Below, one piece after another: positions 1-7,614 of a stretch of DNA of 64,000 bases. The notes under the pieces were generated by a model. That model did not search any database, was not told the origin of the DNA, and saw only the letters and a list, made by a program, of their open reading frames with translations. Location of the stretch: the NCBI GenBank assembly GCA_031271465.1, contig JAISVR010000011.1, positions 1-64,000 on the forward strand, in the 5' to 3' direction. Positions within the stretch are counted from its first letter, which is position 1. Every line of letters starts with the position of its first letter. The translations under genes were made by a program, and so were the position numbers. The DNA is from Prevotellaceae bacterium. Lineage in GTDB: Bacteria; Bacteroidota; Bacteroidia; Bacteroidales; Paludibacteraceae.

Positions 1-54
1 TGAGAGAATAGTTGAAAACAACAGGGTTAAAAAAACAAATACTTTCTTTTTCAT
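1..54 (-). CDS. Truncated exported protein (N-terminus only)
   Basis: An ATG on the minus strand at 54 opens a reading frame that runs off the left edge. The 18 visible codons read MKKKVFVFLTLLFSTILS: a lysine-rich n-region followed by a hydrophobic core, the usual start of a Sec signal peptide. The next two minus-strand genes have the same design, so this is probably another exported or T9SS cargo protein. Function cannot be told from 18 residues. Confidence 0.6.
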   Translation of the reverse strand, partial: MKKKVFVFLTLLFSTILS

Positions 55-145
55 TTTTGTAGAAGATAAAAACAGGGTTTTTTGTTTTATTGAATTATTT
101 TAATTTTAGGTATTGTTAATGATATGTTGTGCAGTCATTAAGTCT

Positions 146-171
146 GGATTGCTTCGTTCCTCGCAATGACG
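146..171. repeat. Dispersed repeat, copy 1 (GATTGCTTCGTT family)
   Basis: The core GATTGCTTCGTTCCTCGCAA followed by TGACG recurs near-identically at 4761-4785 and 6166-6191, and inverted at 4721-4740. All copies are intergenic. It looks like a dispersed intergenic repeat family of this genome. Confidence 0.6.
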
Positions 172-292
172 CTACTTAGTTTTTAAAGCGCAAAGGAAAG
201 CTATTATTTGCTTATAATCACAATTTGATTGTTAAAATATTTGATTCAAAATGGTTAAATAATGTTGATATGAAATTTGATTGGGTTTTTAA

Positions 293-338
293 GGGCAAAA
301 GATTTTTTGCCCCTACAAGGGTCGAAGATTTTCGACCC
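293..338. terminator. Paired GATT-loop hairpins downstream of the beta-helix gene
   Basis: There are two adjacent perfect 8-bp stem-loops: GGGCAAAA-GATT-TTTTGCCC (293-312) and GGGTCGAA-GATT-TTCGACCC (319-338). They share the same loop and are each followed by CCTAC. They end one base before the TAG stop (339-341) of the minus-strand gene. They could limit read-through or protect the mRNA 3' end. The duplicated design also resembles a REP-like intergenic repeat. Confidence 0.6.
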
Positions 339-1796
339 CTACGGTACGATTACCTTTCTTGCCTCGCTGCCTACGCGCACGATATATATGCCTGCTTGCG
401 ACACATTGTAGCTGCCGGCTCCGGTGCCTTGTGCTACGCATTGACCAGCGATGTTATATACTTGTATGGTTTCGGTGGTGTTTTCTATTATGATATTATG
501 GTGTTGGGGGTATATTTTTAAGGCTGTGGCAGAGGTTGGGGGTATTGCTGATGTGTTTGCCTGGTATTCGTGTGCGCCTATATCGACTGTTCCGTTGCTG
601 ATGCGCTGATTGCCGAGCAGGTCTGTTGTTATGCCAGCAATGTGTACATTGTTGCCTTTGTCAATTGCGGGGCTGTTTTTTTGCAGGCTGTAATCGTCGT
701 AGCCGGCAAAAAGCGGGTCTTCACCGATGATGTTGTTATTGCCGGTTAAATCAATATTGCTTGTGCCGATAAGACTATTTTGTAGAACTAAATTTCCCAA
801 CAGATGATGAATGTCATTTTTCGCATTATTAAATATAATACTATTATAAATAGATAATGAGTTGTTTCGACTTATATAAATGCCGTGTCCTCCGTAGTTA
901 TTTACAATAGTAGAATTTATAATAGTTGTGGCTGAAACTGTGTATGATAAACTATTTGTAATAATGCCTCGTTCCGGATTAAGACTATCGGCTACTTTAT
1001 TTTGTATAAATAAAGTATTTTTTATTGTTGTGTTTTTATTGTTGTCTATCGTTGCATTTTCGGTGCTTTTGTTTTCTCGAAATATTGAATTTATAACTTG
1101 CAAGTCGCTATAATTTGAAATAGCACTATCATATACTGCTGAATTATTACTGAATATACAATTCTCAATTACACAAGTGTTTGAGGTATAAATTGCTCCC
1201 GCATTATTTCCGTAATTTTCACTAAAAACAGCATTATTTATACTTAAATCTCCATTGTTCATAATTGCACCGCCTGATGATGGAGCATAATTTTTAGTGA
1301 AAATACAATTATTTACTTTTAAGGTACTACCGGGCATAGTATAAATTGCTCCACCATAGTCTAAAGCTCTGTTATTGCTAAAAGTACAGTTATTGAGAGT
1401 GAGTTTGCTATAATTTGTAATTGCTCCGCCGCTGCAATTTGACTTATTATCTTGCAATGTCAAATGATTGAATGTTACTTCTGCATTTGCCAAGATTTCA
1501 AAATAGCGTTTTCGTTGTGGTCGGGTATCTGTCCATATAGCAGCATTTTGACAAACGGTGTTGTTTGTTTCGTTTCCGCTAATAGTAATGTTTTTGTCAA
1601 TTGTTATTATTCCAGCAAAATGAATGCTTGTGATATTATTGTCGAAAACTATAATGTCGCCATTATTGGCACCGGTTATGGCTTGGCGTAATGTACCTGT
1701 ACCTGTGTCGGCACTACTTGTTACGGTTATGGTTTTGGCATTTATATTTATTGCAGTAAACAGTAACAATATGATAATGGATATTATTTTTCTCAT
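339..1796 (-). CDS. T9SS-secreted right-handed beta-helix protein
   Basis: This 485-aa exported protein has a signal peptide at residues 1-20 (cleavage after NINA). Residues 21 to about 370 are short repeats rich in NNC, NN and GG turns with phrases like SGGAI, typical of a right-handed parallel beta-helix. A segment with SPAIDKG and VDIGAHEY matches the choice-of-anchor Q domain that often ends such helices. The last 60 residues (IYPQHHNIII, VYNIAGQ, GIYIVRV) form a type A T9SS sorting domain, so the protein should cross the outer membrane and be surface-anchored. The ligand is unknown; beta-helix proteins of this kind may bind or cut polysaccharides, but no catalytic motif is visible. Confidence 0.85.
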   Translation of the reverse strand: MRKIISIIILLLFTAININAKTITVTSSADTGTGTLRQAITGANNGDIIVFDNNITSIHFAGIITIDKNITISGNETNNTVCQNAAIWTDTRPQRKRYFEILANAEVTFNHLTLQDNKSNCSGGAITNYSKLTLNNCTFSNNRALDYGGAIYTMPGSTLKVNNCIFTKNYAPSSGGAIMNNGDLSINNAVFSENYGNNAGAIYTSNTCVIENCIFSNNSAVYDSAISNYSDLQVINSIFRENKSTENATIDNNKNTTIKNTLFIQNKVADSLNPERGIITNSLSYTVSATTIINSTIVNNYGGHGIYISRNNSLSIYNSIIFNNAKNDIHHLLGNLVLQNSLIGTSNIDLTGNNNIIGEDPLFAGYDDYSLQKNSPAIDKGNNVHIAGITTDLLGNQRISNGTVDIGAHEYQANTSAIPPTSATALKIYPQHHNIIIENTTETIQVYNIAGQCVAQGTGAGSYNVSQAGIYIVRVGSEARKVIVP

Positions 1797-1810
1797 AATA
1801 TTTTATCAAA

Positions 1811-1858
1811 GACAAGGTTTCCTGTCCCTGCAATTAATGAGGGACAAGACACCTTGTC
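1811..1858. terminator. Long imperfect hairpin between the two T9SS genes
   Basis: Arms GACAAGGT (1811-1818) and ACCTTGTC (1851-1858) enclose a second pair, TGTCCCT (1823-1829) and AGGGACA (1840-1846), around a 10-nt loop. It starts about 10 bp after the stop of the minus-strand gene at 1868. No clear U-run follows on that strand, so it may be a terminator or a processing and stability hairpin. Confidence 0.5.
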
Positions 1859-1867
1859 AGTTAATAA

Positions 1868-4276
1868 TTAGTTTTTGATTATCACTTGTCTATATGTCTG
1901 ATTGCCTGCTACAATTAGTACAATATAACTACCTGTCACCCAAGACGACGAATCTATTTGCGTGTTTACAGTATTTGTGGTTGTTTGTGAAACAAGACTT
2001 CCTTTTGTGTCCATCACATAAATATTTGCAGGATAATTCACAGCCTCCAAAATTTCAATATTTAAACTGTTTTTTGCAGGGTTTGGGTAGATGCTGGCAA
2101 ATTCTGTTTTTGCAGAATGAAGCGTCATTAAAGATTCTTCATCATCCGAAAACATAGATTTAGCTATGCGTGACGAATTGCCATCAATATCTTCAATAGG
2201 TGCTCCTACTATTAGACGGTAATCGCAATCGCTTGTATAAACATCTACGACAAGAGTATAAATGCTACTTCCTGCTATATCTCCCATACCCGGAAGGTTT
2301 AACATTAAGTTTTCTTGGTCAAAAGGATAGGGAGCTACTCCGTTGGTTACAATATTACCATTGTTAAACAATCTGTAATTAAATGTTGCAGGTATAGAAT
2401 TATTTTTTATAAGTCTATATGCGGGTACGGAAATTAAATCAGTATTATACAATAAACCAAATCCATTTGCGTCAATGGTAATTGGTTCTTCTTTCCACGG
2501 ACTTGGGTCGCAAGCTCCTTTAGCATCTACCTGTACTTTGATAGTTCCACTAACTCCTTTTGTATCTACAGTAATAGTTCCGTCTGTTCCATCAGGACTA
2601 CCTACAGGTGTTCCAAATTCATCGGGAATAATCCAAGAATAGGTATACTTATCAGGGTCCGCATCTTGTACACTGAATATTACTTGGTCGGCAATATTAT
2701 AATTTATACAACCTTTGGTATTGATTATTGCTTTAGGAGTTTCAGGAGCAATATTCACATCTACTGCTGTACTCAAATCACTATCAATGCAACCAAGAGC
2801 TCTTACTTTAATTTGTCCAGAGGTGGTACCGTCAGTCGTAATTGTAATGGTTGGGTCTTCTGTGGTGTTGTTGATTGCATTAGAACTCCATTCGGCAGGA
2901 AATTCCCATTGATAACCTGTAGCATTATCGTCTGGCGTTACGGTAAAGGTTATTGGCGTTGTATTGTCTTTAGCATCAATACATTGATTTGATTCGTTAA
3001 TTTCTGGTGTATTTGGACTAATAGAAAAATCAGCAAAAATCGAATTGCTACAATCATCTGTTACCGTAATTCGGCAAGGACGGCTTCCTACTCTTATCAT
3101 AGGCTCTGCTATAGTTGGACTATCTTCAAAACTCCAATCACTACCACTTTCCAATGCCCAAGTCATAGGCGTACCATTGGCAGCACCATCTACCTTAAAT
3201 CTAAACGATTGACCAGCAGGCAAACAGTTTGGATTTTTTGCATTATTGGTAATTGTATTACTGCTTGCAAAGGCACTATTTATCTTCAAACTATATGTTT
3301 CATCTTCACAAGCACTTTTCACCGTCAACTTAATAGTACGAGCATTCGTAGGTGTAAATGTTAATGTATTTGGAGTTGTACTATACATCCAACCGTTTAA
3401 TGTTGCCTCGTCCCAAATATAAGTTACCTCGGAGTTGCCTAAATCGGCATTATCAATCGTAATCGTTTTCGATCCCTCGCCAGGCGATAAACACAAACCA
3501 TCCTCCCAATCTATAACGATTCCTTCCATACTAATGATGGGTTTGGCAGGCTTGATGCCTAATGTACGCTTAATGGAATCATTCCCATTGCAAGCTCCCA
3601 TAGATACAGCCAATGTTTTATGTTTTAAAAAATCTGCATTAACTGTAAATGTAATGGAACTTTCATCAGACGAATAGTAATCTTCTTTTGTATCCAAATT
3701 CCAACCATAGCTATCAAAACCAATTAAATTAGCATCTTTCATACTTACCCATGGCTTGATAGAATATGTTACTTGTTCTCCTAATGCCACACATTCGGGA
3801 CCTACAATTTTATTTTGAAGCCCTTCGTAAGGATAGGTGAAAGATTTGCATATCTTTACATCCATATCTACTTCTTTGAAAGAAGAAATTTTGTGTTTTG
3901 TAACCACACCTGTTTTACAATCAGTAACATCAATAGTAGTATCTTTTTTCAATCTACAAAATACATTTAATTTTGCAGGAGCAAATCTACTGTATTTACT
4001 GTTATAAACTGTGTCTGTTTGTGTTGCTACACTAACAGTAGTACTATTGTGTCCAGCAGTAATATCTACGCCACCGCCTATTTTTGTCCAAGAGGTAGAT
4101 TCAATTACATATCCGTCACTACCAGTATAAGAAACTGTGAAAGTTCCACTTGTTCCCATACAATGACAACCATTCGCTCCACCACCAGAAACACTTAACT
4201 GCGCATTCGTGCTCCACACTCCACAACAAAGCAGAGCCATAAGCCCTAAGGCTTTTTTAAAATATTTTTTTATCAT
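1868..4276 (-). CDS. T9SS-secreted multi-domain PKD-like surface protein
   Basis: An 802-aa exported protein with signal peptide 1-25 (ends STNA, then QLSVSGG). The middle has several repeated modules of about 85-90 residues, each beginning with a proline-rich strand (ISPNTPEIN, IAPETPKAI, IKPAKPIIS) followed by a Cys and segments such as YQWEFPAEW and YSWIIPDEF. These are the hallmarks of PKD-like or Ig-like beta-sandwich repeats of Bacteroidota adhesins. The C-terminus (FASIYPNPAKNSLNIEI, VMDTKG, GSYIVLI) is a canonical type A T9SS sorting domain. The product should be exported and attached to the cell surface. It lacks a recognisable enzyme domain; a structural or adhesive role is likely. 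Its upstream region is unusually structured. Confidence 0.85.
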   Translation of the reverse strand: MIKKYFKKALGLMALLCCGVWSTNAQLSVSGGGANGCHCMGTSGTFTVSYTGSDGYVIESTSWTKIGGGVDITAGHNSTTVSVATQTDTVYNSKYSRFAPAKLNVFCRLKKDTTIDVTDCKTGVVTKHKISSFKEVDMDVKICKSFTYPYEGLQNKIVGPECVALGEQVTYSIKPWVSMKDANLIGFDSYGWNLDTKEDYYSSDESSITFTVNADFLKHKTLAVSMGACNGNDSIKRTLGIKPAKPIISMEGIVIDWEDGLCLSPGEGSKTITIDNADLGNSEVTYIWDEATLNGWMYSTTPNTLTFTPTNARTIKLTVKSACEDETYSLKINSAFASSNTITNNAKNPNCLPAGQSFRFKVDGAANGTPMTWALESGSDWSFEDSPTIAEPMIRVGSRPCRITVTDDCSNSIFADFSISPNTPEINESNQCIDAKDNTTPITFTVTPDDNATGYQWEFPAEWSSNAINNTTEDPTITITTDGTTSGQIKVRALGCIDSDLSTAVDVNIAPETPKAIINTKGCINYNIADQVIFSVQDADPDKYTYSWIIPDEFGTPVGSPDGTDGTITVDTKGVSGTIKVQVDAKGACDPSPWKEEPITIDANGFGLLYNTDLISVPAYRLIKNNSIPATFNYRLFNNGNIVTNGVAPYPFDQENLMLNLPGMGDIAGSSIYTLVVDVYTSDCDYRLIVGAPIEDIDGNSSRIAKSMFSDDEESLMTLHSAKTEFASIYPNPAKNSLNIEILEAVNYPANIYVMDTKGSLVSQTTTNTVNTQIDSSSWVTGSYIVLIVAGNQTYRQVIIKN

Positions 4277-4305
4277 TTTATAAAATATTTATTAATTTAT
4301 TATTT

Positions 4306-4340
4306 GATAGAAGTATGTTTTTTGTATTTGTACTTCTATC
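4306..4340. promoter_or_regulatory. Perfect 10-bp inverted repeat upstream of the 802-aa gene
   Basis: GATAGAAGTA (4306-4315) and TACTTCTATC (4331-4340) are perfect inverse copies 15 bp apart. The inner edge lies 30 bp upstream of the minus-strand ATG at 4276. It may be an operator or a 5' UTR hairpin. No U-run follows it, so a terminator is unlikely. Confidence 0.5.
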
Positions 4341-4356
4341 GGTAAGATAAAAACTG

Positions 4357-4383
4357 TATGCACTTGTCGGTAAGGCGTGCATA
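4357..4383. promoter_or_regulatory. Inverted repeat TATGCAC/GTGCATA
   Basis: TATGCAC (4357-4363) pairs with GTGCATA (4377-4383). The loop contains TCGGTAAG, which also occurs at 4339-4346 directly after the neighbouring inverted repeat. The repeated arrangement suggests a structured leader or multi-site operator for the T9SS gene. Confidence 0.4.
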
Positions 4384-4405
4384 AAAAACCTTAGAGTGTG
4401 TTAAA

Positions 4406-4417
4406 CTCCTGCAGGAG
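4406..4417. promoter_or_regulatory. 12-bp perfect palindrome CTCCTGCAGGAG
   Basis: A perfect two-fold symmetric 12-mer in the leader of the minus-strand T9SS gene, about 130 bp upstream of its ATG. It is the third symmetric element within 112 bp. It could bind a dimeric regulator. Confidence 0.35.
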
Positions 4418-4443
4418 ATAAAAACAACCCGGGTGTAATGTGG

Positions 4444-4451
4444 TATATTTG
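4444..4451 (+). promoter_or_regulatory. Bacteroidota-type -7 box TATATTTG for the candidate small RNA
   Basis: TATATTTG matches TAnnTTTG on the plus strand and would start a transcript near 4457-4458. No clear -33 TTTG is present at the usual spacing. The downstream transcript would end at the U-tailed hairpin at 4538-4580. Confidence 0.45.
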
Positions 4452-4457
4452 CTTCTT

Positions 4458-4580
4458 TCCCTATTTATTCTTTACGGGGGAATAAAAAAGAGAGTCAGGC
4501 AGCGTGTAATTCGTTAATGTTTCCTCCTTTCTTTTAGAGCTTCACAAGCGGTACGAACGCCTGTGAAGCTTGTTTTTTTT
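4458..4580 (+). ncRNA. Candidate small RNA, about 120 nt
   Basis: Between a TATATTTG box (4444-4451) and a strong terminator hairpin with a T-run lies about 120 nt without an ORF. It has a 5' stem TTTATTC/GAATAAA (4464-4470 with 4480-4486). A linker follows that contains CCTCCTTTCT (4523-4532), the anti-Shine-Dalgarno tail of Bacteroidota 16S rRNA as remembered. It ends with the terminator. The strand choice rests on the T-run being on the plus strand. The alternative is that the minus-strand complement AGAAAGGAGG is a ribosome-binding site of a tiny leader frame with a non-standard start. It is not assigned to an RNA family here. Confidence 0.45.
4538..4580 (+). terminator. Rho-independent terminator
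   Basis: AGCTTCACA (4538-4546) pairs with TGTGAAGCT (4562-4570), and the stem extends inward through GCG/CGC (4548-4550 with 4558-4560). It is followed by TTGTTTTTTTT. No protein gene precedes it on the plus strand, which supports a small RNA upstream. Confidence 0.7.
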
Positions 4581-4720
4581 CGAGTTGTCATGTTTGTTTT
4601 TATCTAAGCGGGTTGATGCATTTAGTTTATTTTTTCGGAATTACTTCTTTGCGACTTGCTTTGCCATTATTATTTCCCTTCGTTCAGTGATTTTGAATCC
4701 CCGTTGTTCGTGATTGCTAA

Positions 4721-4780
4721 TTGCGAGAAACGAAGCAATCTTTAAGTAGCTCGTATTAGAGATTGCTTCGTTTCTCGCAA
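4721..4780. repeat. Perfect 20-bp inverted repeat, dispersed repeat copies 2 and 3
   Basis: The right arm GATTGCTTCGTTTCTCGCAA (4761-4780) is the exact reverse complement of 4721-4740, with a 20-bp loop. Each arm is a copy of the element at 146-171. The pairing makes this look like a complete palindromic unit of the dispersed family. Confidence 0.65.
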
Positions 4781-5052
4781 TGACGGATACTGTATTGCTT
4801 GACAAGCCTCAAGGAAATAATTCCGTATTTTTAAACATGACAAAGAAAAATAACTATTCTTTTTTTACCAAATTTTTTAACAGAAAAATACATAAAGAAA
4901 AAATTATTTATCAAAAAATTTATGATTGCAAGTTATTGCCTAATAATGAGGAAGATAAGGGCAGTAATAGTAAGGAAATTGCCACTTATTATTAAAAAAT
5001 GATTCGTTAAAGATGTTTAAAACTAATAGATTTATTTTTAAACAGGAGGGTG

Positions 5053-5865
5053 CTAAGCGGTAATTGCAGTGTGTTGTTTTGCTGTGCGGGCTACTACAAA
5101 AATGCTTAATTCGTAGAGCAAATAGATGGGCGAAAATACCAGGAAGAGGGTGAAAATATCTACCGTAGGGGTAATTACAGCAGCTATAATTAAGATTATC
5201 ACTGCTGCGTGCCGACGATAGTTGCGCATAAAAGCAGCCGAAAGCAGCCCTAATTTACCAAGCAACCACGATAATACGGGCAGTTCTGCCATAATGCCTA
5301 TCATAAGCGAAAGCAGTATGAGTGTGTTGATATACGAGCTGAGGTCTATTAAATTTACCACTTCGCTGCTTACCTGATAGGTGCCTAAAAAACGGAAGGA
5401 GAGCGGAAAAATAAGAAAATAATTGAGCAATACGCCCATATAAAATAACAGTGACGAATAGCATATAACTCCAAAGGAATATCGCCGCTCGCTGTCGCGC
5501 AATGCAGGCGATACAAAGCGAAACAATTGGTACAGAATATAGGGAAATGACAGCACCAGCGCCATGCAAAACGATACGCTGAGATGGATAAAAAACTGCG
5601 AAGCTAATTGTGTATTAATTAATTCCACGCGGAAACTTTCGGGACAAATTTCGGCAATGGAAGTCCACTCGGCAAGACGACAAAACAGACGATAGATAAT
5701 GAAATCGTCCTTTTGCGGCGCAAGTACAATATTGAAAATGAGTTCTTTGTTAACAAATATCACTATCATTACCACAATCAACACTACCAAGATGCTGAAA
5801 ATGGTTTTGCGCAAGTCTTCCAAATGTTCCCAAAACGAAAGTTCTTTTTCGTTTTTGCGATTCAT
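5053..5865 (-). CDS. tatC: Sec-independent (Tat) translocase subunit TatC
   Basis: TatC is the polytopic inner-membrane receptor of the twin-arginine system, which exports folded proteins. The 270-aa product opens with [14 protein letters not shown], the conserved cytoplasmic FxxHLxELR signature, followed by six predicted membrane segments including an [13 protein letters not shown] stretch. Length fits the family. It overlaps tatA by 4 bp (ATGA at 5862-5865), so the two are co-translated. No tatB-like gene is nearby, consistent with the minimal TatAC systems of this phylum. Confidence 0.95.
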   Translation of the reverse strand: MNRKNEKELSFWEHLEDLRKTIFSILVVLIVVMIVIFVNKELIFNIVLAPQKDDFIIYRLFCRLAEWTSIAEICPESFRVELINTQLASQFFIHLSVSFCMALVLSFPYILYQLFRFVSPALRDSERRYSFGVICYSSLLFYMGVLLNYFLIFPLSFRFLGTYQVSSEVVNLIDLSSYINTLILLSLMIGIMAELPVLSWLLGKLGLLSAAFMRNYRRHAAVIILIIAAVITPTVDIFTLFLVFSPIYLLYELSIFVVARTAKQHTAITA

Positions 5866-6065
5866 TCTTTTTCTTTTGTGTCGGTATCGGAAACGGGTTT
5901 TTTTATTTCGTCTTCAACTCCGTGCATGCCTTCCTTGAAACTTTTTACGCCTTTGCCAACACCACGCATGAGTTCGGGAATTTTTTTTCCGCCAAAAAGT
6001 AATAATACCACTAAAGCTATTATAATAATTTCGGGCGCACCGAGCGCAAATAATAATGTGTTCAT
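5862..6065 (-). CDS. tatA: Twin-arginine translocase pore subunit TatA/E
   Basis: A 67-aa protein. The start is set at the ATG at 6065 ([14 protein letters not shown]), which is followed by a single hydrophobic helix ([12 protein letters not shown]), the hinge [16 protein letters not shown], a short amphipathic helix and a charged tail. This is the TatA architecture. An upstream in-frame ATG at 6101 would add 12 residues and would lie beyond the likely promoter, so it is rejected. It forms an operon with tatC. Confidence 0.95.
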   Translation of the reverse strand: MNTLLFALGAPEIIIIALVVLLLFGGKKIPELMRGVGKGVKSFKEGMHGVEDEIKKPVSDTDTKEKE

Positions 6066-6090
6066 AGTTATGTAATTTTTATTGAATTTG

Positions 6091-6098
6091 CAAATATA
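6091..6098 (-). promoter_or_regulatory. -7 box TATATTTG for tatA-tatC
   Basis: The minus-strand sequence TATATTTG matches TAnnTTTG and lies 26 bp upstream of the tatA start, leaving a short leader. Confidence 0.5.
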
Positions 6099-6122
6099 CA
6101 ATATTTATTGAGAAAAGCTATT

Positions 6123-6240
6123 TGTCTTACGAGGAGGAACGACGAAATAATCTCAGTACAGAAATGGATTGCTTCGTTCTTTGCAATGACGAAAGCAGCC
6201 TTGATTTAGTGAGATTCCTCCAATTCGGTCGGAATAACGA
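6123..6240. repeat. Degenerate cluster of the dispersed repeat family
   Basis: Between tatA and nadA lie a copy of GATTGCTTCGTT...GCAATGACG at about 6166-6191, a decayed inverted copy at about 6123-6155 (CGAGGAGGAACGACGAAA) and a related unit at about 6210-6240 (GAGATTCCTCCAATTCGGTC, then GGAATAACGA). Together they fill the gap between the genes. Confidence 0.5.
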
Positions 6241-6247
6241 GCAGTTT

Positions 6248-7204
6248 TCAACTCATTTCCAACATTTGCAGTATAGATTTTTCGGCTTTCCGGCGAAGTG
6301 TTTCGTCTATCAAAATTTCAGGTTGCTCGTTTAATAAACAATTGTAGAGCTTTTCCATCGTGTTTAGACGCATAAAATTACACTCGCTGCATCCACACGA
6401 ACTGTCTATTGGCGGAGCGGGAATAAATTCTTTTCCGGGATTTTTTTTCTTCATTTCGTGAATTACTCCGCTTTCGGTTACGATAATAAACCGCCGTTTT
6501 TCGCTTTGGGTAGCATAATTGAGCAAGGCTTGTGTGCTTCCTATAAAATCGGCTACCATCAATACCGGCTTTTTACATTCCGGATGTGCAAGTACCAAGG
6601 CATCGGGGTATTGCGCTTTTAATTCAAGAATTTTTTCGAGCGAAAATTGTTCGTGCACATGACAGGCTCCGTTCCAAAGAATCATTTTTCTGCCGGTGGT
6701 GCTGTTAATATAATCGCCGAGATTTTTATCGGGACCGAAAATTAACTTGGCATCGCTCGGAAATTGCTCAACAATTTTTCGGGCATTGGTAGAAGTTACA
6801 CATATATCGGTCAGAGCTTTTACAGCAGCCGTAGTATTTACATACGAAATAACCTTATAACCGGGGTATTGACGGATAAATTCTTCAAATTTGTCTGCCG
6901 GACAGCTGTCTGCCAATGAACAACCGGCATTTAAATCGGGTATTAATACTTTTTTGCCGGGTGAAAGAATTTTTGCCGTTTCGCCCATAAAATGTACACC
7001 GCAAACCACAATTATATCGGCATTTGTTTGCTTTGCCCATTGTGCCAACGCCAAACTGTCGCCCACAAAATGGGCAATATCCTGAATATCATTCGGCTGA
7101 TAATAATGCGCCATTATTACGGCGTTTTTTTCCTTACACAGCTTTTGTATTTTTTCTTTTAAATTGTTTTTTTCAGAAATTTCGATAGATGTATTTTTCA
7201 ACAT
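6248..7204 (-). CDS. nadA: Quinolinate synthase NadA
   Basis: NadA condenses iminoaspartate with dihydroxyacetone phosphate to quinolinate in NAD biosynthesis and carries a 4Fe-4S cluster. The 318-aa protein has AHYYQPNDIQ (32-41), GDSLALA (48-54), NAGCSLADSC (92-101), NGACHVHEQF (178-187) and the C-terminal cysteine group SSCGCSEC (268-275). Cys95, Cys181 and a cysteine of the last group are the likely cluster ligands. No nadB or nadC is adjacent, so the pathway is split in this genome. Confidence 0.95.
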   Translation of the reverse strand: MLKNTSIEISEKNNLKEKIQKLCKEKNAVIMAHYYQPNDIQDIAHFVGDSLALAQWAKQTNADIIVVCGVHFMGETAKILSPGKKVLIPDLNAGCSLADSCPADKFEEFIRQYPGYKVISYVNTTAAVKALTDICVTSTNARKIVEQFPSDAKLIFGPDKNLGDYINSTTGRKMILWNGACHVHEQFSLEKILELKAQYPDALVLAHPECKKPVLMVADFIGSTQALLNYATQSEKRRFIIVTESGVIHEMKKKNPGKEFIPAPPIDSSCGCSECNFMRLNTMEKLYNCLLNEQPEILIDETLRRKAEKSILQMLEMS

Positions 7205-7614
7205 ATTGAATATTATAATTATTCTTTTTTAAAAAATTTAAAACTTCTATTTTGATGATAATAGTCTGTTAATAATACGGATAAAATTTTACGGTTTTTC
7301 TTGTATAATTGAATTTTTCACATTTTGCTTTATTTTATAAACAATTTATTTTTTGCTAAACGGTTAAAAATAAGTTTGTTTATATTTTTATAAACATTTT
7401 ATGTTTCAGGTTTGAGTTAATAATTTCTTTTAGTTTCAAGTTTGATAAATCAGGTTTTTTTGCTTAAAAAAATCATGTAAAAATGTTCTTATTTTTTTGT
7501 TACATTAAAATTAATAATTAAGCATACCTGTTTTCAACTTTCCAACTGTAAACTTTCAGATGTTGTTAGATATAGATAACATTTTATCAACAGTTTTTTA
7601 GCTTATTATTTTAT
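7205..7614. other. 410-bp very AT-rich intergenic region
   Basis: No ORF, tRNA or clear terminator is visible. The sequence is dominated by A/T runs. TTATCAACA at 7584-7592 differs at one position from the DnaA box TTATCCACA; it is the only such site seen. The region must hold the nadA promoter at its left side. Confidence 0.5.

Larger units (their letters stand above)
4277..5052. other. 776-bp non-coding region
   Basis: No convincing gene lies here. The half next to the 802-aa gene holds stacked inverted repeats (4306-4417) and a candidate small RNA (about 4458-4580). The half next to tatC holds a 20-bp perfect inverted repeat (4721-4780) of the dispersed repeat family and AT-rich sequence. 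A 71-codon frame at 4780-4995 begins inside the repeat and is not credible. Confidence 0.7.

Noticed and set aside
225-521. 98-codon plus-strand frame at the left end
   Set aside because: It reads through the hairpin pair and antisense to the T9SS sorting domain of the beta-helix gene.
4277-4580. tmRNA or other large structural RNA on the minus strand
   Set aside because: A short frame ends in Ala-Ala as in tag peptides, but no tRNA-like ends or pseudoknot arms were found, and the terminator points the other way.
4780-4995. 71-codon plus-strand frame upstream of tatC
   Set aside because: It begins inside the dispersed repeat, is lysine/asparagine-rich by base composition, and resembles no family.
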